Assembly: GCA_963678465.1 (NCBI GenBank)
Contig: OY782858.1
Coordinates: 2,914,001-2,978,000 of the forward strand
Source: Paludibacter sp963678465
GTDB lineage: Bacteria; Bacteroidota; Bacteroidia; Bacteroidales; Paludibacteraceae
Length of the DNA: 64,000 bases
Direction of reading: 5' to 3'
Shown: positions 9,238 to 17,775 of the stretch, piece by piece
Layout of the letters: every line of letters begins with the position of its first letter
How positions within the stretch are numbered: the first letter of the stretch is position 1
Notes under the pieces: generated by a model
The model's database searches: none
The model's input: the letters and a program-made list of their open reading frames with translations, nothing else
What the model was told of the DNA's origin: nothing
Made by a program: the position numbers and the translations under genes

Positions 9238-10410
9238 TTAATATCCGATTTTTTTATTGTTTGCAATCAAAGATTTAATGACTTCAACTGATTTTGCCGA
9301 ACGATAACCGTCAGACGGCGTATTCAGCACATAATCGAGTAATTTATCAATCGTAGAAGTAGCTACGTGCATGCGCGTATCCGATGAGGCATAATAAATA
9401 AATACTTTTCCATCCTCGTCGGCAATCCAACCGTTGCTGAACAGCACATTGGATACATCGCCTACACGTTCCTCGCCCTCGGGAGCCATAAAAAATCCGG
9501 CAGGCTCGGCAATTAGTTTTTCAGGGTTTTTCAAGTCGGTAAGATAGAGATACAGCACATAACGCAGTCCGGCAGCACAATTGCGCACACCATGAGCCAA
9601 ATGCAGCCAACCTTTTTCAGTTTTGATAGGATGTGGACCTTCGCCATTCTTCAATTCTTTGATCGTATGATAATAGCGATGATTAATGATTTTCTCATCT
9701 TTCACTTCGGCATTCGTAATGTCATCCACCAATCCCCAACCAATGCCGCCACCGCTACCGGTATCGATAAATCCATCCTGGGGACGTGTGTACAATGCAT
9801 ATTTACCTTCCACAAATTCAGGATGAAGCACCACATTGCGCTGCTGACTTTTTGTTTTCAAATCGGGCAGTCGCTCCCAGGTCAATAAATCTTTGGTGCG
9901 CACAATACCTGCCGCAGCCACTGCCGATGATAAATCGCCGGACGGAGCATTCGGATCTTTACGCTCGCTACAGAAAACACCATAAATCCAACCATCTTCG
10001 TGCGCTGTCAGGCGCATATCGTACACATTGGTATCGGGTTCTTCAGTTTCGGGTAAAGTGACAGGTTCGTCCCAAAAACGGAAATTATCCACACCATTTT
10101 CGCTTTCGGCAATGGCAAAGAACGATTTACGATCGTTGCCTTCGACGCGTACCACCAGCAAATACTTACCATTCCATTTGATCGCCCCCGAATTAAGCGT
10201 AGCATTTACGCCGATACGCTCCATCAGATAAGGATTTGTTTCCGGATTGAAATCGTAACGCCAGTGCACGGGAGCATGCTCAGCTGTTATAATGGGATTT
10301 ACATAACGGTCGTAAATGCCATTTCCATTCAACATTTTTTCATTCTTTCTACTCAATAACTCCTCGTGGTTTGCTTTGAGATTGTTCAAAGCATTTTTGA
10401 ATTCATTCAT
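9238..10410 (-). CDS. GH130 4-O-beta-D-mannosyl-D-glucose phosphorylase
   Basis: The 390-residue cytoplasmic protein matches the length of GH130 subfamily 1 mannosylglucose phosphorylases. It has the five-bladed propeller repeats, and Asp131 in NVYDMRLT corresponds to the known catalytic aspartate. The stretch with GSGGGIGWGLVDD and HRYYHTIKELKNGEGPHPI is also characteristic. The enzyme converts mannosyl-beta-1,4-glucose and phosphate to mannose 1-phosphate and glucose. Together with the 2-epimerase at the left edge it forms the known cytoplasmic mannobiose route. It lies between the GH2 and GH5-GH26 genes with short gaps. Confidence 0.94.
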   Translation of the reverse strand: MNEFKNALNNLKANHEELLSRKNEKMLNGNGIYDRYVNPIITAEHAPVHWRYDFNPETNPYLMERIGVNATLNSGAIKWNGKYLLVVRVEGNDRKSFFAIAESENGVDNFRFWDEPVTLPETEEPDTNVYDMRLTAHEDGWIYGVFCSERKDPNAPSGDLSSAVAAAGIVRTKDLLTWERLPDLKTKSQQRNVVLHPEFVEGKYALYTRPQDGFIDTGSGGGIGWGLVDDITNAEVKDEKIINHRYYHTIKELKNGEGPHPIKTEKGWLHLAHGVRNCAAGLRYVLYLYLTDLKNPEKLIAEPAGFFMAPEGEERVGDVSNVLFSNGWIADEDGKVFIYYASSDTRMHVATSTIDKLLDYVLNTPSDGYRSAKSVEVIKSLIANNKKIGY

Positions 10411-10428
10411 TTTTATATTGATAAGTAT

Positions 10429-12816
10429 TTATTTTATTGGAATATACATTGGGGAAATTTCTTTGTTCAACAAAATTTTCGGACTATCGGTGAATTTTTT
10501 AAAATCTCCGGCCGACGAGTGTCCGGGATAAGGTGCATAAAAATGCTTAGGTTTATCAAATGCATTTCTCCAAAGCAACACATAACTAATGTTGAAAGGC
10601 TCGATCGTTGGTAAAAGAATATTTGTAAAATAATCGGCTACCGGGATTGACTCCATACCTGTTTCTGCTAAAATCGGAATCTTATTTTTTAACTTAGCAT
10701 AATCGGTCACCACTTTTAAACCTGCTGTAACTTCTTTTTTATATCTTTCGATGGACGATTTGTCAGAACCGCAATAATTATCGAAACCCACAATGTCCAC
10801 CCATTCGTCGCCGGGATAGCGGCTCAGAAATTCAGCTTCGGTGGTGATACCTGCTGGCGAAAATGCATACAAAATATTGTGTACCTGTTTTGTATCGCGT
10901 AAATACCTTACAGTCATTCGAAACAATTCATTGTATTCTTCGGGCGTACATTGTTTGTTGCCCCACCAGAACCAACCGCCTGTATGCTCGTGATACATGC
11001 GGAAAATAACAGGAATAAGTTCCCCTTTGCTGTCTTTTAAATCTAAAAAGAAGTCGGCCACTTTGTCGAGATAAGCAATAAATCCTTTGTGATGAATTCC
11101 TCCGGTTAAAATACTGCGCACAACAGTATCCTGCGCACAATCCCAAGCTGTTTTTCCTGTAGCAATATTGTCGCCGTGCCAGCTGATGGTGTTGATGCCA
11201 CCCCGTTCGTACACTTCGCGTATCAGGCGTTTCATGTCACTAAAATAAATGGAGTCGAGGTTATATTCGGCACCAATTTCGATATGACCAATTTCCCAAC
11301 CCGTAACGGCAGGATAATCACCGGCAGTTTCCTTCACGTCCGAACGACCTTTTTCGCCATACCAATCGTGTCCGTAAGCCAGATCGTCCTGATGACCAAA
11401 CATAATGCCTTTTCCAATATTATTTTTCATATTCAGGAACAAAGCACGCGTTTTTTCGGTAGCATTCATGTCGGCAATCATAGGTTTATTTTGCATTTTG
11501 GAAGCATATTTCTTCACAAGTGTCACCGTAGCATCAGTGTCGAAAACTGCATTCAAACCTTGTTCTTCCTGTGCCGGATCGCCTAAATAGTCATCGCCTT
11601 TTTCCCAAAAAATATGCTGAGGATTCGGGCGACCAAAACCTCCCCAGGCCCAAAAATTACAGCCGGCCAACACATCTTTTTCGTGCGAAGCCGTCAGAAT
11701 TTTTTCAAAAACAGCAGTGTAATACTTGTCACGAAGAGCAGTTGAGTCCTTTAAATTATATTCATGATGATCACGTGGAAAACCAAATTCTTCTAAAACA
11801 ATTGGCTTTTTAAGTTTTCGGGCCAAAACAATATGATTGTTCATGTATTCAGCTGTTTTATCGATGCTGTTTTGCAGTGTTCCTGGCATATTTTTCACAT
11901 CCAACCAACTCCAGTTTTTGGGCCAGATATGCATGGTGAGGTAATCGATGTTGGTATCGGCATGGATTTGCTCAAACAAATCCATATCCATCTCACAGCC
12001 CCATTGACCTTCGGAGCCGATAGAAACCATGTGATTTTTATCAATTGATTTGATGTAAGCTGCAATATCTTTCAACCAGGCGGCGAAAGGTGCTTTGTTT
12101 TCGTCGGAAAATGCCCGTGGCTCGTTACCAATTTGCCATGAAAAAATAGCAGGATCCTCAACATAAAGCTTCCCTGTATATCTGTTGGTACGGGTCATTA
12201 CGTTTTTGATGTGATTTTTCAGCAACTCTTTACATTCGGAACAAGTGGCGTATTGTTTTACATATTCCATGTAAGCCGGCCAACCATCCACCGAAGGAAC
12301 CGGATTTTTGCCCTTTCCTACCCAGTTGAGGTACTGACTGTAGCCGCCCGACCATTCCCACGAGTTAGTGAAATAAAGCACCGCTTTCATGTTGCGTTTA
12401 CCCATTTCGGCCATAAAAAAATCAAGTCCATCGAAAATGTTATCGTTGTACACACCCAGTTTCAGCTGCAAAGTGGGCTCCACTTTGGATGGAACTCCGT
12501 TTTCGCCGTCGGCGCCAATCAATACACGCAGGTTGGTGATGCCATTGGCATTCATAAAATCAAGTTCGCGTATCAGCCGGTCGCGATCGCCACCCTGCCC
12601 TGTTGAGCCAAGTATAGCGCCATACCAAAAATTGGTTCCAATGAAATAATAAGGTTGATTGTTCACTACAAACTGATTGTCTTTCACTTGAGCAAAGTTA
12701 TAAGTGGTGGTTGCTTTCATAGCTGTTGTTATTTTTGGCGAACAAGCTACCGAGAACAACAAAATACCCACTATAGCCTGAAGTTGCAGGAAACTATTTA
12801 TGTTTTTTATCTTCAT
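10429..12816 (-). CDS. Bimodular GH5 (subfamily 7-like)-GH26 mannanase lipoprotein
   Basis: I choose the ATG at 12816, not the upstream one at 12849, because MKIKNINSFL begins a normal lipoprotein signal with lipobox cysteine about residue 25 (SVAC). Residues 40-440 are a GH5 barrel of the mannanase type: acid/base Glu232 in WQIGNEPR, nucleophile Glu343 in LEEFGFP. Residues 445-795 are a complete GH26: Glu610 in RMYHEHTGGWFWWG, Glu718 in ILAETGMES. Both modules keep their catalytic pairs, so one chain should carry two beta-mannan-cleaving sites. Residues after the lipid cysteine (SPKIT) lack the acidic surface-export signature of the SusD-side lipoproteins, so periplasmic placement is possible. 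Confidence 0.9.
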   Translation of the reverse strand: MKIKNINSFLQLQAIVGILLFSVACSPKITTAMKATTTYNFAQVKDNQFVVNNQPYYFIGTNFWYGAILGSTGQGGDRDRLIRELDFMNANGITNLRVLIGADGENGVPSKVEPTLQLKLGVYNDNIFDGLDFFMAEMGKRNMKAVLYFTNSWEWSGGYSQYLNWVGKGKNPVPSVDGWPAYMEYVKQYATCSECKELLKNHIKNVMTRTNRYTGKLYVEDPAIFSWQIGNEPRAFSDENKAPFAAWLKDIAAYIKSIDKNHMVSIGSEGQWGCEMDMDLFEQIHADTNIDYLTMHIWPKNWSWLDVKNMPGTLQNSIDKTAEYMNNHIVLARKLKKPIVLEEFGFPRDHHEYNLKDSTALRDKYYTAVFEKILTASHEKDVLAGCNFWAWGGFGRPNPQHIFWEKGDDYLGDPAQEEQGLNAVFDTDATVTLVKKYASKMQNKPMIADMNATEKTRALFLNMKNNIGKGIMFGHQDDLAYGHDWYGEKGRSDVKETAGDYPAVTGWEIGHIEIGAEYNLDSIYFSDMKRLIREVYERGGINTISWHGDNIATGKTAWDCAQDTVVRSILTGGIHHKGFIAYLDKVADFFLDLKDSKGELIPVIFRMYHEHTGGWFWWGNKQCTPEEYNELFRMTVRYLRDTKQVHNILYAFSPAGITTEAEFLSRYPGDEWVDIVGFDNYCGSDKSSIERYKKEVTAGLKVVTDYAKLKNKIPILAETGMESIPVADYFTNILLPTIEPFNISYVLLWRNAFDKPKHFYAPYPGHSSAGDFKKFTDSPKILLNKEISPMYIPIK

Positions 12817-12878
12817 AATTTTAGCTTTAATATTTAAAACAAGTGACAATTAAGCATTTACACATCATAAATATCCTG

Positions 12879-15140
12879 TCACTTCAAATTAAATCTTTCT
12901 TTCAAATTGGCTATCTTCACCTCAAATTCACCTGGTTCGGCAATTGTTTTATTGTCGATATTCACAAACGATATTTCTTTTTTTGTCAACGTAAAGCTAA
13001 CTGTTTTCGATTCGCCGGGTTGCAGGCTGATTTTGTCGAATCCTTTCAGGCGTTTCATGTCCGGTGCCAACGACGCATACAAATCGGACAGGTAAAGCAA
13101 AACAGCTTCTTTTCCTTCGCGAACACCGGTGTTTGTCACTGTTACCGAGACTATAAGGTTCTCGTCATCTGTAATTTCTTTTTTCGAAAGTTTGAGATCG
13201 CTGTATTTAAATGCAGTATAGCTCAGTCCATGACCAAATTCGTACATGGGCGAATAATCCGATTCGTAATTGTACATGCCCTCATCTTTCACTTGTTCCT
13301 CGGAATATTTGTGCCAGTAATTGATCAGCGAATGCACCATTCGGGGATAAGTGTAAGGCAATTTTCCGCTTGGATTCACATCGCCAAATAAAATATCGGC
13401 TACCGCATCGCCTCCGAAATTTCCGGGTAGATAAGCCAAAACGGTGGCAGCCACCTTATCGTCGATTTTACTGTAAATGCGTGGACGACCTTCGTTCAAC
13501 ACCAGAATAATTGGTTTTCCTGTCGAAGCCAGTTCGTTGGCCAGCTTCATTTGCAGATCGGACAAAGTCAGATCGTGTGTATCACCGGGTTTCTCGGTAT
13601 AAGTGTTTTCGCCCAGACAAAGCACTATATAATCTGCTTTTTTTGCCTTTTTTACAACTTCTTTGATGCTCACTTCTTTTTCTTCCCAGTACTTTCCGCC
13701 TTCCACATAGCTAACTCCGGGAGCGTAGCTTACATTTTTTTCGCCCACTTCATTGCGGATCGCTTCGAAAATCGTATTGTATTTTTCGGTAAATTGCTCG
13801 GCTTTATCGCCCAACCACGAATAAGACCAACCTCCATTGAGTGTTCGCATCGAATTGGCATTGGGACCACACACCAGCACTTTTTTGTTTTTCGAAAGAG
13901 GAAGAATATTTTTGTTGTTTTTCAACAAAGTAATGGCTTCTGTAGCGGTATTGTATGAAGCTTTTTCGAATTCTGCCGAACCGAAAAGCGGATAATCCTC
14001 TGATTTATCGTAAGGATTTTCGAATAGATTCAATTCCATTTTCATTTTCAAAATCCGTCGAACAGCATCGTCAATACGTTCCATCGACACAGCACCTTCG
14101 CCTACAAGTGCAATCAGATCGTCGCAAAACCTGAAATTATAGGGAATCATCGCCATATCAACCCCTGCATTCACCGCCAAACGAACGGCGTCTTTGGAGG
14201 AAGTAGCAAAACGGTCGCGGGTGTAGAGTTTTTCTATGTCCATCCAGTCGGTAACAATCACACCTCTGAAACCCAATTCTTTTTTCAACAAATCGGTCAT
14301 CAGAAAATGACTGGCGTGCACAGGAATTCCATTCACCAAACCTGAATTCACCATCACCGAGCCTACACCTGCTTCAACAGCAGCCTGAAAAGCCGGTAAA
14401 TGGTATTCGCGGAGCGTATTTTCAGAAATAATAGCGGGCGTACGGTCTTTTCCCGAAACGGGGGCAGAATAGCCCAGAAAATGTTTGGCACAAGCCACCA
14501 CATGGAATTTGTCGATATTATCAGCATCTGCTCCCTGATAGCCACGGGTAATTTGGGTGGCAAGTTCAGAAGCCAGGTAAGGATCTTCGCCGAAAGTTTC
14601 CCATAAACGTGGCCATCGGGCATCGAGACCAAGGTCAAGCACCGGCGAGAAATTCCAGGGCAATGAACCTGCACGCGATTCGTAAGCGGTAATTTCGGCA
14701 GCGCGATGAACGAGCGAACGGTTAAATGTAGCTGCTTGCGCAATTTGTTGTGGAAACAATGTCGATTTATCGGTATACGTCACCCCATGAATGGCATCCA
14801 CACCATACACCAACGGAATTTTTAGTTTTGTTTTCTGCGTATATGTCTGTAGTGTTTTTACCAACGCGCTCCACTCCTCTTTGCTGTGCGCCACATTGTT
14901 CCATGTATTCAGCACCGACCCGATTTTATAATTTACAATTCCCTGCTGAAGCATTTCTTCGTTCAGTTTCCATGTTTTATTGTCCATCAAAATGTCAACA
15001 GTTACCTGCGCCATTTGTCCCACTTTTTCTTCGAGGGTCATTTGTTTCAAAAGCGCTTCAACTTTTGCATCGTGCTGAGCGCTTAGCGAAAGTACTATCG
15101 TGGATAAACCGAGGGTCAACATGTGTTTTACTCTTCTCAT
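12879..15140 (-). CDS. GH3 beta-glucosidase-like enzyme
   Basis: The 753-residue exported protein has a signal peptide (cleavage near SLSAQ), the N-terminal GH3 barrel opening MTLEEKVGQM, a KHFLGY substrate-binding stretch near residues 219-224, the probable nucleophile Asp298 in VIVTDWMD, the second alpha/beta domain, and a C-terminal fibronectin III-like domain. The layout is that of periplasmic BglX-type enzymes acting on beta-glucosyl ends. Here it likely removes non-reducing glucose from glucomannan oligosaccharides, though some GH3 enzymes act on other sugars. It lies in the operon between two mannanase genes. Confidence 0.88.
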   Translation of the reverse strand: MRRVKHMLTLGLSTIVLSLSAQHDAKVEALLKQMTLEEKVGQMAQVTVDILMDNKTWKLNEEMLQQGIVNYKIGSVLNTWNNVAHSKEEWSALVKTLQTYTQKTKLKIPLVYGVDAIHGVTYTDKSTLFPQQIAQAATFNRSLVHRAAEITAYESRAGSLPWNFSPVLDLGLDARWPRLWETFGEDPYLASELATQITRGYQGADADNIDKFHVVACAKHFLGYSAPVSGKDRTPAIISENTLREYHLPAFQAAVEAGVGSVMVNSGLVNGIPVHASHFLMTDLLKKELGFRGVIVTDWMDIEKLYTRDRFATSSKDAVRLAVNAGVDMAMIPYNFRFCDDLIALVGEGAVSMERIDDAVRRILKMKMELNLFENPYDKSEDYPLFGSAEFEKASYNTATEAITLLKNNKNILPLSKNKKVLVCGPNANSMRTLNGGWSYSWLGDKAEQFTEKYNTIFEAIRNEVGEKNVSYAPGVSYVEGGKYWEEKEVSIKEVVKKAKKADYIVLCLGENTYTEKPGDTHDLTLSDLQMKLANELASTGKPIILVLNEGRPRIYSKIDDKVAATVLAYLPGNFGGDAVADILFGDVNPSGKLPYTYPRMVHSLINYWHKYSEEQVKDEGMYNYESDYSPMYEFGHGLSYTAFKYSDLKLSKKEITDDENLIVSVTVTNTGVREGKEAVLLYLSDLYASLAPDMKRLKGFDKISLQPGESKTVSFTLTKKEISFVNIDNKTIAEPGEFEVKIANLKERFNLK

Positions 15141-15220
15141 TTTAATATATATAGCTTTATTGTTTTTCTTATTTTCAATTCATTTCTTTTCAAAAAAATA
15201 TGGCAAAAAAAAGAATGACT

Positions 15221-16363
15221 TTATTTATAAATACCTTTTAAATCGTTTTCAAAAAGCGTATACGCTTCATTATAAAATTTCAAAAAATCGGGGACAGAGG
15301 CATGATCCGGATAAGGTGCATAAAAATGATGTTTCATGCGGTTGTCGTTCCGCCACAGCATAACGTAAGCTATTTTCGAGCCTTCGTATTGCAACACCGG
15401 CATCAATTTTTTTGTAAACCAGCTACTATCGGGTATTGATTCCAAACCCGTTTCGGTCATTGCTGCAATTTTCCCTTTCTCCTGTGCCAAATCCGAGACA
15501 ATTTTTATTTTTTTTCCTGCCAAAACCTGATCATTAGCGCCATCGGGTCTAAAATCCCAGTAATTATCCATTCCCACTACATCCACATAGTTATCGCCCG
15601 GGTAATCAATCAAATACTCTTCGCGCGTAAAAAACTTACAATCGGGAGAAAAAGCATAAAGGAAATTATGAACCTCTAAATTATCCCTGAGATATTCAAC
15701 TGTAAATCGCCACAGCGCTATAAATTCTTCGGGAGTTCGGTGTGGCCTTCCCCACCAAAACCAACCGCCTTCCATTTCGTGAAAAGGCCTGAAAATAATC
15801 GGAACCAGTTTACCATCGGCACCAATACACGCTTTTGCCATATCGGCAATTTGTTGTAACTTATAAAGATACTTTTCGTGCACTTTTCCACCCGGAAGCA
15901 ATTCCTTCACCGTATTTACAACTGCTTTCGTCGTATCTACCCATGCCGATTCGCCATTCAACGGATTATCTGAATGCCAACACATGGTCACCACTCCACC
16001 GCGGTTGTAGGTTTCGATGAGCTGTTTTTGCAGCAATTCAGCTCTGTCTTTTGTCATCTCCGAGGACTTATTTGTAATCAAAGCAAAATCAAAACCAATA
16101 AGCGCAGGATGCGATCCGGTTACATCTTTTATGTCCGAACGCTGTGCATCGCCCCACCAGTTGTGCCCATACATGGTGGCATCGTGGTGACCTACGAGGA
16201 TTTTATTCTCCTGTAGCTTTTTCAGGTTCGCAAACAGCGCTTTTGTCTCCGCTGTGGCTCTTTCATCGACAGTTTGAGCACAGGATACGGTACACGCCAC
16301 CGAAAGAAAAAGAGCCAGCAGAATGATTTTGTTTTTTGATAAAGCCTCCATCATTTTTACCAT
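15221..16363 (-). CDS. GH26 beta-mannanase or mannobiohydrolase
   Basis: The 380-residue single-domain GH26 has a signal with cysteines (SVAC at residue 24, VSC at 28), either of which could be a lipobox. Acid/base Glu196 lies in FRPFHEMEGGWFWWG and nucleophile Glu304 in MTETGLES. Compact GH26 enzymes of this kind in mannan loci often release mannobiose, which would feed the epimerase-GH130 route. That exo preference is inference. The start overlaps the end of the esterase gene by seven bases, indicating translational coupling. An alternative ATG lies three codons in. Confidence 0.9.
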   Translation of the reverse strand: MVKMMEALSKNKIILLALFLSVACTVSCAQTVDERATAETKALFANLKKLQENKILVGHHDATMYGHNWWGDAQRSDIKDVTGSHPALIGFDFALITNKSSEMTKDRAELLQKQLIETYNRGGVVTMCWHSDNPLNGESAWVDTTKAVVNTVKELLPGGKVHEKYLYKLQQIADMAKACIGADGKLVPIIFRPFHEMEGGWFWWGRPHRTPEEFIALWRFTVEYLRDNLEVHNFLYAFSPDCKFFTREEYLIDYPGDNYVDVVGMDNYWDFRPDGANDQVLAGKKIKIVSDLAQEKGKIAAMTETGLESIPDSSWFTKKLMPVLQYEGSKIAYVMLWRNDNRMKHHFYAPYPDHASVPDFLKFYNEAYTLFENDLKGIYK

Positions 16364-17754
16364 TTGTCTGTTCTGAAAGGAATCAACGGCAAACCATTCA
16401 CATCGAAGATATCGGGCATAGCATCGCTTGTAAAGCAGTAACGAACAGCCACCGGTGTTTTCACTTCTTTGCTCGAAACTGTAATCGAACCATCTTTTTC
16501 AATTTTTGCTACCGCAGGATAAAACTGCATATCATCGCCTGCTACCTGAAAGTTAGCCGGAGTTTTTGCTTTCGAACTCAGTTTGCCGATGGATTGAACT
16601 TTAATATTTACTTTGTTTTTTTTGATTGTTGAACTTTGGTATTTAGGAAAATAAGGTTGTAAACCCTCTACTCCGTAATGTTCTTTCAAAGCCATATTTA
16701 CTAATCGGTTTCCTACTTCTTTTTTTATCCGGGGATGAATGTCGCTGATATTATCCACTAAATCTCCAACCGAAATCATTCCGGTTTTAGGTAGCGAAAG
16801 CACCGATGCCTGTTGTTCGCGCAGGTAGGCCGCACTGTTTTTCCAATAGCCGTTCCATGGAGCAATTTGTACGAAATAGAAAGGAAAATTAGCCTTAAAA
16901 GCCTTGCGCCAACCGTTTATCATGCCGGCAAATAATTTTCCGTAAGCTTCTGGTTCGCCTGTATTGGCTTCGCCCTGATACCAGATAGCACCTGCAATTT
17001 TGTAATTCACAAGCGGATGCAACATAGAGTTATAAATAACCGAAGGTTCTACCGGCGCCCAATTCACGGGGTTGGTGTTATCGGCAAGTTTCTTTAATTC
17101 AGCATCCTGCTTATATACTTCATCCGGCGTCCAGGCCTGCACACAGGTACCACCCCAGTACGAAGCAATCAGCCCCACGGGAATTTTCATTGTTTGGTTT
17201 ATTTTTTTCCCAAAGAAATAAGCTGCCACACTCATCGAAGGAGTGGTTTCAGGCGAACTTACTTTCCATTCGCCATCCGAATTTTCTTTGGGGAAAATGC
17301 TGTAGGTGTGCGCCAATTGGAAAAAGCGTAGTTCGTTGTTTGCCGAATTGGCTACCTCATCGCCCACATCAATGGGTTTCGATTCCCAGTTGAAAGCGTA
17401 TTCCATGTTCGATTGTCCTGAACAAAGCCATACTTCGCCGATCAGAATATCATTAATCACAACTTTTTGAGTGCTACTGATAAAGGTAATTGAATAAGGG
17501 CCACCGGATTTTGGTGTTTTCACGATAGCATCCCAGGTCCAGTCTTTACGGGGTTCAGCCTTTATTGTATCGGTAGGATTCCAGCTACAGCTTATTTTCA
17601 CAGTACTTCCGCTCTGCGCCCAGCCCCACAATTTGACATCAGCCGATTGCTGAAAAACAGCATGATCACTGATGATGGCCGGCAAACGAAAAGCCCATTG
17701 TGCTGATGCATTGAGAACAACACATAAAAAAATTGGTAGTAGTAACTTTTTCAT
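16357..17754 (-). CDS. SGNH carbohydrate acetylesterase (sialate O-acetylesterase-like)
   Basis: A 465-residue secreted protein with a signal peptide ending near NASAQ, a small beta-domain at about residues 25-100, then an SGNH hydrolase fold. Ser115 in CSGQSNM is the nucleophile; Asp338 and His340 in SDIHP complete the triad; IWYQGEAN (near residues 257-264) is the third conserved block. The domain is named for sialate 9-O-acetylesterase, but in plant-glycan loci such proteins deacetylate hemicellulose. With mannanases on both sides, O-acetyl groups of glucomannan are the likely target. It overlaps the next gene by seven bases. Confidence 0.8.
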   Translation of the reverse strand: MKKLLLPIFLCVVLNASAQWAFRLPAIISDHAVFQQSADVKLWGWAQSGSTVKISCSWNPTDTIKAEPRKDWTWDAIVKTPKSGGPYSITFISSTQKVVINDILIGEVWLCSGQSNMEYAFNWESKPIDVGDEVANSANNELRFFQLAHTYSIFPKENSDGEWKVSSPETTPSMSVAAYFFGKKINQTMKIPVGLIASYWGGTCVQAWTPDEVYKQDAELKKLADNTNPVNWAPVEPSVIYNSMLHPLVNYKIAGAIWYQGEANTGEPEAYGKLFAGMINGWRKAFKANFPFYFVQIAPWNGYWKNSAAYLREQQASVLSLPKTGMISVGDLVDNISDIHPRIKKEVGNRLVNMALKEHYGVEGLQPYFPKYQSSTIKKNKVNIKVQSIGKLSSKAKTPANFQVAGDDMQFYPAVAKIEKDGSITVSSKEVKTPVAVRYCFTSDAMPDIFDVNGLPLIPFRTDKW

Positions 17755-17775
17755 TTTGAAATTATTTTATAGCAT

